DNA from: Tenrec ecaudatus
Lineage: Eukaryota; Chordata; Mammalia; Afrosoricida; Tenrecidae
Assembly (NCBI RefSeq): GCF_050624435.1
Contig: NC_134535.1
Location: 76,442,494-76,506,493, forward strand
DNA: 64,000 nt
Direction of reading: 5' to 3'
Shown: positions 23,930 through 34,304 of the stretch, in pieces
Numbering within the stretch: the stretch's first letter is position 1
Layout: each line of letters begins with the position of its first letter
Position numbers and translations under genes: made by a program
Notes under the pieces: generated by a model
What the model saw: only the letters and a program-made list of their open reading frames with translations
The model's database searches: none
What the model was told of the DNA's origin: nothing

Positions 23930-24437
23930 CAGATGGCTACTGTAACTGCTGCAAATAAGTCACAAGCCTCCTGTCAACTTGAGTGAATGGGGTGAAGTCT
24001 GTCAATTAGGTCATAGCCAACGGTTCCTCTGTGTGGGCATGACATTCTCCTGAGGATTCTGGGAACTGCAGTCTTTCTCCCTGGAGGCAAGACACACTCT
24101 CTTCCTGCTTTACTTTCCTGTTATCAAGCCACAAGGAGCTATGCTGATGGCAGCCAGAGTTGTGGAGCTAGAGAAGCTATATGGAGACCCATGATAGTGC
24201 TGAGATGCTTCCACCACCACTGGATGCACAAGATTTTCCATCAACTTGTCTGCGATCTTCCTACATTCAGCATCATTTCAAGTCTTCTGTGAGTCTTAAG
24301 AGGAATTACAGACTGGTATTGGACATATTGGCTAATATCAAACTTGATCTGGACTGGGCTTGGATGTTTTCTTAGTATACAATTACTCTTTGATATAAAA
24401 CTGTCCCACACATGTTTTTCTACTCAGACTAAAACAC
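23930..24437 (+). mobile_element. LTR of a class III-like ERV family (copy A)
   Basis: Same family as the LTR at 30857-31364: shares tcttcctacattcagcatca, the rectangle gtctgtcaattaggtcatag near the 5' side, and the end actcagactaaaacac. The terminal text is degraded. Probably a solo LTR. Confidence 0.6.
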
Positions 24438-24940
24438 CTATACAAAATTGAATTGGAAAAGGTTGAGTTATAATAAAAATGAGTAATTCATGTATCTGTT
24501 TGTGTATTTGAGGGGATATGGTTCCATGGTTTAGACATATAAGGTCATAGTTCCATAGAATAGCCATGTTAATTGGCCTATATGATTAGTCAAGTTCTAT
24601 CTCCCAATTGGGCTACAGACTAGCACAGTTCCTAGTCTTCAAAGAGTTAAAAGTCTCCCATGTTTACAAGAGTCATCCAAGAGAAAACAATTGGTTTCCA
24701 CTCACCTGGAACATCACAGGATGATGAGGAGTCAGGAATAGGAAAAGGAATTGAATGTGTGGCTAATTGATTCCATATATCTTTTACCATGAGACCAGAA
24801 GAACTGGATAGTGCACAGCTAACATAGGTAAATTTTTGATCAATGATTTAATAAAAGAATTCTGATTAAAATGAGGAAAATGCAAAACAGAATTTTGAAT
24901 TTTTGTAGAATCCAGACTATCTGGAGCCATAGGAAATGGA
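24438..24940. other. Unassigned stretch
   Basis: No gene or named repeat recognised. Confidence 0.3.
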
Positions 24941-24944
24941 TGAA

Positions 24945-25060
24945 GCCCTGTGGCACAATGATATGCTTAATGTGGCTCTTCTATCCTTAGTCTTTGTAGT
25001 TTCCATCCAAACCACTGGGTGCGACTGAGCATACTGGTGTATTTCCATTTTCTTGATGGT
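24945..25060 (+). mobile_element. AfroSINE head fragment
   Basis: gaagccctgtggcacaatga at 24951 and following is the tRNA-like 5' head of an AfroSINE with mutations; the tail part is missing. Confidence 0.45.
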
Positions 25061-25089
25061 CTGACTAAGAGAAGGTGGGGGAAGATAAT

Positions 25090-25460
25090 GGCAAGATTAT
25101 ATTATTTTGTTGTAAGTTACTGTTAACAGGACTAATTGTGATTCTACAACTTGAAACTCAGACATGGGACTGGTATATTTTGCCATCTTGCTGAGTATAA
25201 AATGAGCCTTCTCAGAAGCAGGGGGTAGGATCTCATTATATTCAAGAGAGTCAGGAAATGGAGTACATCTTTTGAACCCCAAAATATCTGTGCACTGAAT
25301 TTCATTAGTCCAGGAGACAGAGATGTGACACCAGAAGAGTGGAAGAAGAGTGCAGCAGCTGAACAAAGAGTCCAAGACAGAGCAGTGGTTTCCCAGGCCA
25401 TAAAGCTTTGTGAAGTGTATGCTTCAGACACTGAATTGGGGGTGTTAGGTTGGCTAATTC
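25090..25460 (+). repeat. Shared unnamed repeat family, copy 1
   Basis: Similar to 43890-44110: both have a run near catc, tctgtgca(c/g)tgaa, then gtgaca(c/t)cagaagag and a following cccaggcc/cccagccc block in the same order. I cannot name the family. The reading frames on the opposite strand (25097-25431) are shadows of this repeat. Confidence 0.4.
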
Positions 25461-26599
25461 ACCAAGCTATGGCAGAGTTGAAACTTATATAATCATTCCA
25501 TGCCCTTTGGGTATTAACAGGCAAAACTAAAAGATCTTTGGAAAACTGTCAGAAGAGGACAGAGGCAAGACCATGATGAAGATGTCATGGTCAGAAAGAA
25601 ACCTAGCTGGTGGGCACAACAGAGAATAGTTTGTCCTGATCAAAGAACTGTATCTTAACATTTCTGATCCTTATTTGTAACCTGTTTGCTTCCCTGATAA
25701 ACTCCATAATCATAAGGATGATCTCTGAGTCTGCTCAACCAATGCAAAAAAAGAATGTCATGAGAGGGCAGGTAAGATGATTGGAAGGTGAAAGTATGTC
25801 TGACCCCAGCTCATAGGAGTCAGGTTTGGGGGAGGAGGTGATTCTCCTCCTCTTTACTTGTGACGACAGAAGAGGTCAAACACTGCTTCTAAGTGCATTT
25901 TTTTTACAACCCTCATTACCTTGAGGTAATCTCTAAACCTTAAATCAACAATATCCCCTGAAGTCTTCGTAAAACTGGACAAAAGTTTAACTTAGCTACT
26001 CAAGGTCAGCTGCCTTGGACAGTATGTGCTTTAAGATATACCTCTATGGGATCAAATTTGCAACATTAACACAAAAAATTATATAGGAACCTTAAAAGAC
26101 AATGAACTTATTGTGTTAATGGGAGGGATAACTCAGAACAGTAGAGAAAGGTTTAATAATTCAAAATATTATCACTGAATTTCACCCATAGAAACTGTTG
26201 AAGTGGTGCATGTTTTACTGTATATCTTCTCAACAACAAAAAGAATATTTTCTAAAGCAAGGTGGCAGCATAGTCAGGCACTTCATAATGTCCCTTTTTA
26301 ACAAAGACCCAAGAAAATAAGTTAACCAGAGATGTATGGGAACCTTGAGCATCAAAGGCAATATTGAAGAATAGACTGAGTGCTGAGTGTCATCATGGAT
26401 TGCCAGTACCCTGTCAGCCAAGCCTGCACAGTACAGTTGCACTGAGACAGAGCAATCAGCATTCCATCTTTCACTTGGTTCAGCCAATCAGGGGAAACTG
26501 TGCATCCACATTCTGGGCCATGCAGGAATACTGAGACCCTGTGAAGGTTAAGGGCATTCATCTCACCCAGCATGCTCCCTTTCTGCCACAAGCCCACAC
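25461..26599. other. Unassigned intergenic stretch
   Basis: About 1.1 kb without a gene or repeat that I can name. Confidence 0.3.
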
Positions 26600-27490
26600 A
26601 CCTGTAGCACACCCCTGCCCACCCCACCCCACACACACATGATTATAAACCAGTGGCACCAACAACCACCCTACCCTCTGAGCCAGGGTCCACAGTCTGG
26701 TATAGCCCACCCCTTCATTCAGCTACTAATACTAAGGATGCAAGGATCAGAAGCACTGCCTTCTTTGTCTGGCCACCAAAGCCAACATGTCACACAATGG
26801 GACCTACACACCAATGGCACCTGCTTCCCCACCCAGTGGACCAGGAACCAGCCAACTGGAGGTGCTCATATCTATGCCCAGCCTCTCATAGAAGGGTCTC
26901 ACAACAGCAGTGCCTCCTACTCCCTCCAGCCACCAGGTATTCAGACCTATAATGTGGTCAGAGTCACCTGCATATCCTACCTAGTCAGATATAGCAAAAC
27001 AAAACAAAGTATCATGATGCAGAAAACATACATACAATAAATAAATACTCATTTATGTAGGGCCCCTGGATGCCTTACAAAGAATACACAATATCAAATC
27101 ACATAAGCAAGCAGGAAAAGATATTTTAGCAAGAGGCTAAGCAAATTAAAAATCAAGACAACAGAAAACCTTCCAGAGGAAGAAATGTTCATGGGACTGC
27201 CTAAAAAAATGAAAATGTTAATTATAGGGTCTCCAAGAGATTAAGGACTCCACAAGAAAAGCGTGTGAAACACAAACAATATCAAGGGAAAGACAGGCAG
27301 AACAATAAAACAATTTAGGAAAACAACACAAAAGAAACAAAATGGTAAATTAGAAACATAACTTAAAATAATATGAAAACAGTAACTATAACTTCAAAAG
27401 ATTAATGTAAAATGTCAGAAACAAGCAATATAATAGGAGGATATGGTGGAAAATTGAAGCAATGGAACACAGATATAGCAAGATAAAGGA
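26600..27490 (+). mobile_element. Possible old L1 5' UTR and start of ORF1
   Basis: C-rich text from 26600 to 26960 is followed by A-rich text (about 27000-27480) that resembles the upstream part of old L1 ORF1, for example the stretch near 27150-27250. Open runs at 26639-27040 and 26653-26952 overlap in two frames, with no recognisable domain. A weak call based on style and order. Confidence 0.3.
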
Positions 27491-27492
27491 GT

Positions 27493-27930
27493 TGTGATGG
27501 GCCAGGTTGACTAGAGAAACAAATCCAGAGACACTCATACATGCATGAGAACTTTATATCAAGAAGTAATCATACCTGTGGAAAACATCCCAACCCAGTC
27601 CACCTCAAGTCCATAAACCTGATTATAGTCCCTAAGTCCCTCTGCACACTCATGCAACCACATGCAATGATGCAGAATGCAGGAAGATCGCAAGCTGGTG
27701 GGAACAAAGTCGTGTGGATCCAAGGGTAAAGTTCATCACAGGGTTCTAGCCAGTGTCAGCCAGCAGAAGGTGAAAGCACAGGGAGATGACAGGGCATTCC
27801 CAAGGCCCTCCTTATGAGAAGGCCACGTCCACGTGTGTTTCACATCCATAAGGAGGCATCAGCAGACTGTGACCTGACGAACAGCTTGAATTCCACCCCG
27901 ACACTTTTACATATTTCAGTTACAAAAGTA
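27493..27930 (-). mobile_element. LTR of the class III-like ERV family (copy B)
   Basis: Plus-strand start tgtgatgggccaggttgact agrees with the start of the solo LTR at 32824 (tgtgttagacccggtagact). Inner matches include aaaacatcccaacccagtcc and gaatgcaggaagatcgcaag. The outer left (LTR 5') end is degraded. Confidence 0.65.
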
Positions 27931-29829
27931 GAATTGAATCAAGGAAGGATGAATTGGTAAGGTGAATTTATAGCCAAAGCTCTCAAAACTAAACAGCAGA
28001 AAAATCAGAAAAACAAAAAGAATTTGGCAAAAGCTTGGGAATTATGTGGGAAATTACCAAGAGGAATAATTTATGTGATACAGCTTCCAGGGACAGGAAA
28101 AGAGCAAAAAGTACAGAGAAATGGAGTTGCTGAAAGAAAACGTCCCCACCACCAGCATTATACGGAAATTTAATGCTATTCTGTCACCCAGATTATTTTC
28201 TAGCCCTGTATGTTTGTAACTTGCTTGTTCCTTCATAGCCCATTGAGTATGTGTGTGCAATTTCAAATTGTCTGTCGTCTCTAAAGATATCATGGTGTTG
28301 TTATGGAATTAATTTGGTAATTGTATATTGATTCATTTATCTTGAATTTGCTTTGTTTTCATGTATCTGGACAAGGGGTGAAATTGCTATGCTGGTCAAT
28401 GGTGTGGTATCTCTTGACTGCTAACCACATATCTCCTGATGGTTTTGATAGTGGGTGGGACAGTGGGCCTTCATTGCTGTCATTCAGAGTAGCTGAGCTG
28501 GGTGGGGTGGTGTACTATTTGTCATGTACACAGTAGTGTTGAGTGAATGATTATACTCAAACAGTGGGCAGCATGGCTATAACTTGGTAGATTCCCTGAT
28601 TTCTGACTGATTGAGGGGATATGAAAAGAAAAAAAGGAAATGGAGGGGTGAGGGAGAAAGAGGGAAAATATAAGAAGAAATAAATAGGGACAAGGAAAGC
28701 AAAATTATAAAAGGATGCAGTCCATCCACAAGTGCTAGCTACCAATCATGGCTTTGATGAGAGGGGAAGGAAGGGCTCTATTTACCATGGAGGAGGCAGG
28801 GAGTGATCCTGTGTGGTAAAAAAAAGGGAAGATTTTCAGGGAAGGTAAGGAGATCATGGATCACTTATGTGGGAGTCTATGCAGCCCTGGGTAAGCAGTG
28901 TTAAGCTGTATCTCATCCTGAGGAACATACTACATGCAATTCAAAGTGGACATTCTGTGCCAAGACAGTTGGCAATGTTCAGTTCCATATATTTCCTTTT
29001 TGTGTTCATTCAGTTTGTTCCTGTAATTGGTATTGATCCATCTTTTACTTTAAAGCCCCGGGTTCTAGTATTATCATCTGTATTCATTTTACATGGTTTC
29101 TCTGGTCTTTGTTGTACAATCTTTATATTTTGCTATTTTCTACATACATTCTATCTCATAATCACAATAATTAGTTTTAAATACAATATAATAATTAAAG
29201 TATTGCAAATATAAGATCACTCTACAGCATATACCACCATAACCTTTTAAAAGTTAATTTTAACTAAGAGATTAGCAATTTTTAATTTAATGTTTGATAT
29301 GACCAACCAACATTCCTAGATCTGCATAACCATTTGATAAAGAACAACTGGATTATACAGCATGTAGCCCCGTTTTGAAAAAGCAATGTTTTCAGCCACT
29401 CATTTAACTCTATAAAGGAGTAACCCTCTGTAATGGACATTTCTGTAGATAATAACTTTATTTGTTGTCTTCGGCTATTCCTGTTTGAAATGGAGAAAAT
29501 GAATGTAATTAATGTATACTTTGAGCTCACGTGGGAGTGGAGAAATCGCTATTTGAATTTCTCTGACCTGCTCAAGAAAATGGCTGACAGAAGGTCTAAA
29601 TGACTGACAAAAAGCCTGTCTCTGGCTTGATGCTGTCAGAGGTCTAATCCCATATTTTTGTATCAATGAAATAGTTTAAATACAGATTAAGATAAGCTAA
29701 ATAAGGATTAAACTTGACTTTTTGAAGAATTGAGTTTAGGATCTGATTCTACTTTGTTTATACGGATTTATTCTGCTTATTATTGTTGATATAATGATTG
29801 ATAGAAATAATTATTGGGACGCAAGAAAA
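27931..29829. other. Unassigned intergenic stretch
   Basis: About 1.9 kb with no gene, RNA or named repeat recognised. The open run 28867-29214 encodes a hydrophobic-looking string without family features, and I do not call it. Confidence 0.35.
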
Positions 29830-30856
29830 TAGAGAGGTTGTAAGCCCACTTGCCTTGAAATGGGCTAGGACACGCCTGCAAAGAAAGCTCTGAAAAGATA
29901 AGCGCCACCCAGTGCTTTGGAGTACTCAGGATGTTTGTATTTGAAGAGTTTTGCCTAGGGGACCATTGTTGACTGATTGAAGAAAAAGGAACTCTGTGGC
30001 TTTTTGAATTTTGAACTAGTGGTTTTTGTCAGAAGCTGGAAAAAATCTGGAACCATGAAGAACATTTCTCTCTAGGATTGAATGTTAAAGAAAGCCTATG
30101 AGCAGGCTGAAATGCTTGCTAGGTGACCACCTGGATCCACTTGTTGAGTGGAAGTGGGAGAAATGCAGCAGTAAAGAGATGTCTTGAGTCTGGCGAATGA
30201 CACCTGCAGAACTGGTTTACAGGAACTAGAGGAGAAGATGAGAGCAAGTTGACTGGTCTGAAGTTCGTGACCTAGCCCAAGGGGCCTAGGGTTGTTGAGA
30301 ATTTGTGATGGATCCATGGGCTAAAGGCAAGGCGACCAGTGAGCACCCTGGTGAGGCTAAGTGAGACAACCCACATTGAGTTGACCAGAACCTGACCAGA
30401 TGAAGAGAAGATTTTTGAGCCTGTGAACTGGTGCATATTGTTGCTGGCTTTATGGATGGCCTGTCCTGATTTGGCTTTGCTTATGGATGTGGGCTTCAGA
30501 AGGTTTCAACTGGAATGAAGATGATTGTCTCCTCAGAGCACTGAGTTGATGTAAGTGGACAGTATAGAAATTGGATACTGAAAATCGGGAGGATAAAGGC
30601 TTATAGACTTTCATAAGTGGGGAAATGTATTTATTGGAATATGTTCATAGGATTATGGTGTAAGTGCTCACATAAGTATAGGATATTTTTGTTTTGTTCA
30701 TTTATAGAATGTTATATTTAAATGAGGGTAGCACATTTTTTAATTGTTTGCATTTTAGTTTTATCCTGTTTGGAACAGATATGATTTTATTGTTTGTTTG
30801 AAAATTATATTTGGCTAAAAAGTTCTGTGAAAGTGTCAAATTGACAAGGGGTGGTC
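29830..30856 (+). mobile_element. Non-coding internal region of the LTR element
   Basis: Sequence directly left of an LTR, ending in the purine-rich acaaggggtggtc (30844-30856), which fits a polypurine tract. No gag or pol reading is seen. The G-rich, tga/ctg-rich composition resembles the short non-coding internal regions of MaLR-type elements. No 5' LTR was found on its left, so the left border is a guess. Confidence 0.5.
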
Positions 30857-31364
30857 TGTGGTAGTTACATATTCTGTTGTCAATTTGAGACTTAATTGTG
30901 AAAGGGTGGAATTTAGCCTGTCAATCAGGTCACAGCTTGATGACCTCATTTTGAGGCACTAAGGAGAACAAAGAGCTTGCTGGAGGCAGTACTGATCCAC
31001 ACTCTGTGAGACATCCCTGTTGAGAACATATGGAGAGGGGGTGATGGAGCTAGAGTTCTGGAGCTGGAGGAACCACGTAGAGACACCAGCCAGCACTGAG
31101 ATATTTACACCATCTCTGGATCCACAAGACTTTCCACCCACTGGCCTGTAATCTTCCTGCATTCAGCATCATTGCATGTGTTATATAAATCTGAAGAGGA
31201 ATTTATAGATCGATATCTGGCATGTGGGATAATTCCAAACTTATGGAGTTGATCTGGATTGGGCTGGTATGTTTTCTCAATATTCAATTGCTCTTATATA
31301 TTTGAGTATCTCTTTCTTATCTGAGTATCTATGATTTTTTCTTTAGTCTACCCAGACTAACACA
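30857..31364 (+). mobile_element. LTR of the class III-like ERV family (copy C, 3' LTR)
   Basis: Begins TGTGGTAGTTACAT right after the polypurine-like tract and ends CTAACACA, the TG...CA ends expected of an LTR. About 508 bases. This copy defines the orientation of the family. The run gcctgtcaatcaggtcacag (about 30917) is kept in most other copies. Confidence 0.75.
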
Positions 31365-31374
31365 GTAGTCTCTT

Positions 31375-31500
31375 TAGCAGATGGTGCTGCTAAAACCAGA
31401 TAACTTTTTCATATAAAAGAAACAAAATCCAGATTTCACAACAAATAGAGAAACCAGTCTAAGATGGATCAAAGATCTAGGTGTAAAAACTAAAACTATA
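31375..31500 (+). mobile_element. Old L1 ORF2 fragment
   Basis: Short stretch with the L1 C-terminal text (aaaatccagatttcacaaca, agatggatcaaagatctagg). Decayed. Confidence 0.5.
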
Positions 31501-31519
31501 AGGCCGTAAGAAAAAGCAG

Positions 31520-31985
31520 GTGTGGGGAAAAGCTGTTTGTTCCTTCGGCAAATGGGACAGGACCAACACATTTCATAACTCAAGGTCGTGGAAGGATGGT
31601 GACAGCTTATCCCAGGGAGCTGATTGAAGCAACTGTTGGTCTGTTTCTCTGCCTGAGATAAATGGACACTTTGTCCCTTGTTCCCTGGAAAAGGCTGCAG
31701 AAAGCAGCCACCTGAAAGTTTATCAATTTCTTCATGTTCCCAACCTTGTCCTTCCCTCCCATCTGTGTATAACTTTACTGAAGTATTAATGCTTCCTTGT
31801 ATGCCTCACGAATTTTAAATCACCCTTTGCATAATCCTGGCATGAGCATGCTGGATATGTGACCTGAGGACTATATAAGCTTGCTCTTAATAAAGCTCCG
31901 GACCTGGCATGACTTACTGCAGAACTCTTTCCCTGATTTTTGGTTCGTCTCTTTGTATATGTTTTATCTTGCAGATTGTATCCTC
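31520..31985 (+). mobile_element. Likely ERV LTR with TATA box and polyadenylation signal
   Basis: A CTATATAAGC box at 31871-31880, an AATAAA signal at 31889-31894, then a U5-like stretch with gactt and ctttccctgatttttggttc. The spacing of a TATA box only about 10 bases before AATAAA is unlike a gene promoter but seen in retroviral LTRs with compact R regions. Borders are not defined and no target duplication was found. Confidence 0.45.
31871..31894 (+). promoter_or_regulatory. TATA box and AATAAA of the LTR
   Basis: CTATATAAGC at 31871-31880 and AATAAA at 31889-31894. They belong to the LTR-like unit and there is no gene downstream in the window that they would serve. Confidence 0.45.
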
Positions 31986-32109
31986 TCAAACCTGTTCAAT
32001 TTGTAAGATGAGTAAGTCTCTACATTATCTTACAAGTAGGAACAAATTTTGGAGCAACAAACATGGATACATGGCAATAAATACATTATCAAAATGGTTA
32101 ATACCAGTT

Positions 32110-32500
32110 CAGTTCAGCTCATTAATGCCTATGATACAAATCTTTTTGCTTTCCATTTCATGTCTGATGACTTCCAATGGCATTGATTCATGTTTTTTTT
32201 TGTTCTATGTTCCATTATTAATAAATATTCGCAGCTGTTTCTTCTTATTTTGAGTCCTGTCCCTCCAGCAAATGAAGGCTTTTCTCCATCCATATCATTA
32301 TGGTTCATTCTCCAGGAAAGCAGCTCTTCCTCAGTCATATTTTCAGTGCCTTCTGACCTAAGGGGCTCATTTTCTATCACTACCTCTGAAAATGGACTGT
32401 GGCTAATCATGAGTTGTTCAGTGTCTGGCTTGTTCTCTTCATATGACTTTCAGTGGCTAATTCCAAGTTTTCTTAATCACAATTAGCTCTATCAACATTC
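32110..32500 (-). repeat. Shared unnamed repeat, copy 2
   Basis: ttcgcagctgtttcttctta (about 32230) and neighbouring text pair with 14640-14740. Both copies lie close to RTE sequences, so the repeat might be an RTE untranslated region. The open runs at 32129-32410 (minus) and 32190-32486 (plus) overlap each other and have no recognisable domain. Confidence 0.35.
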
Positions 32501-32818
32501 CCTTACAACTAAATTATATGATCCTGTCAGCATCTTCTCCATCCACCTCTTAACTATATCCTTAGGAAAAAAGTCATTTGGTGAGACTTATAAAGGCTAT
32601 AACTAGAGACTTATAAAGACAATAACTTGACTATATCAAGCAACTCATTGCATTCTAGCAACCCTATGTACAACAGAATAAAGCACTATGTGGCCCTTCA
32701 ATACCTTCACAGTCTTTGCTACTATGTTTGTTCCTATTGTTGCAACTACTGTGTCAATGTATCCCATCAAGGGACTTCCTCCTTTTTCACTGACCTTTTT
32801 TTTTTTTTACCAACCATG

Positions 32819-33374
32819 ATGTCTGTGTTAGACCCGGTAGACTAGAGAAACAAATTCATAAACACACATATGTATATAAGAAAAGGTTTATATATGAGAG
32901 CAATTGAAAATTGAGAAAACATCCCCACCCAGTCCAGATCAAGTTCATAAGTCCAATATTTGCCAATATGTCCCATAACAATCTATAAAGTCCTCTCCAG
33001 ACTCACGAAACACATGATATGACACTGAATGCAGGAAGATCACAGGCCAGTGGGTGGGAAGTCTTGTGGATTCAGTGGCACTATAAGCATCTCAGCACTG
33101 GCAGGGGTCTCCACATGGTTCCTTCAGCTCTGAAACTCTGACTACCTCAGGGTAGCTTCATGTGGCTTCCCCTCAGAAATGTCTCACAGGGAGTGAGCAG
33201 AGAGAGAGAGCCTCCTGCCTCCAGGGAGGAAAGTACGAGAGCTCCCAGAATCCTCAGGAGAAGATCATGCCCACCCAGAGGACTCATTGGCTATATGCTG
33301 ATTGACAGGCTAGACTCCACCCCTTCATTTGTAATCCTCAAATTGACACCAGATTATGTAACTACCACAATGTC
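32819..33374. other. 5-bp target duplication around the solo LTR
   Basis: ATGTC at 32819-32823 and at 33370-33374 flank the LTR exactly; removing the LTR and one copy restores continuous RTE text. Confidence 0.75.
32824..33369 (-). mobile_element. Solo LTR (copy D) inserted in the RTE
   Basis: 546 bases from TGTGTTAGACCC to ACTACCACA on the plus strand, so the LTR reads TGTGGTAGT...CTAACACA on the minus strand, the same ends as copy C. It has no internal retroviral region. A 5-bp duplication is usual for class III (ERV-L/MaLR) elements. The open run at 33160-33435 is a chance frame across the LTR/RTE junction. Confidence 0.8.
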
Positions 33375-34304
33375 TTCAAAGATTGATAACATGCCCAAAG
33401 TAAATGAGATAAAGACTCACCACTCCCACTTCTAAAGAGCATTCTGACTTACTTTTTCCAACATAGTTGTTCACCCTTCTGGTGTACATGATATGTTCAA
33501 TATTTTTCACCAACATCAAAATTTATGTGCATGTATTATTTTTTGGTCTTCCTTTTTCATTGGCCACCTTTCACGTTCATATGATAATATAGCTTGAGTC
33601 AGGTACACCTTGGTCCTAAAAGTGACATTGTCAAGCGCTCATTTGCAATAGATTTGCCCAGTGCAATAGGTCTTTTAATTCTAAACTTTAATAGTTTTGA
33701 TTGTGGATTCAAGTAAACTTAAATTTTTGAAAACTTCCATCTTTTCTCTGTTTATTGTAAAGTTGCTTATTGTTTTAGTTTTGAGGATTTTTTATTTTCT
33801 TTATGTTGAGATGTATTCCATACTGAAGGTTATATTCTTTAATTATCGATAAGTGCTTCAAGTCTTCTTCACTTTCAATAAGCAAGGTTTTGTTATCTGC
33901 ATATTGAAGGCAGTTCATGAGTCTCCTTCTCATCCTCATATCATGTTCTTCATATAGTTCAGTTTCTCACAACATTTGTTCAGCATACACTTTGAATGCA
34001 TATGGTGAATCGATGCACCCTGACACACACCTCTCCTGATTTAAAACTATGCAGTTCTAGTCAAACCCTTATTCTAGTCAAACAACTGCTTATTGGTTTA
34101 TGTAAAGGTTTCATATTAGCCCAATGAAGTACCCTGGACTCCCCCTATCTGCACAATGTTATCTATAATTTCCTGTCCTCCACACCATTGAATGTCTTTG
34201 CCTAATGAATAGAACACAGGTAAACATCTTTTTTACACTCTCTACTTTCAACTAAGGTCTACCACGAGTAGGTCATGTTCCTTCTCATTCCACATGCTTT
34301 CCTT

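Larger units (their letters stand above)
32630..34300 (-). mobile_element. RTE-type LINE, minus strand, split by a solo LTR
   Basis: Read on the minus strand the text follows the RTE reverse transcriptase: a region equivalent to 13570-13870 lies near 34230-33880 (the YADD block is marked by tctgcatattgaaggcagtt near 33895), and the C-terminal part runs down to about 33375 and then 32818-32630 after the LTR. Decayed. Its left side of the RT domain is cut at 34300 by an L1. Confidence 0.8.

Noticed and set aside
26639-27040. 133-residue ORF
   Set aside because: A second frame over the same bases is equally open, no domain is visible, and the region looks like an old repeat.
32824-33369. hAT-like DNA transposon
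   Set aside because: The terminal similarity is weak as an inverted repeat, while TG...CA ends, a 5-bp duplication and a polypurine tract before a related copy fit an LTR better.
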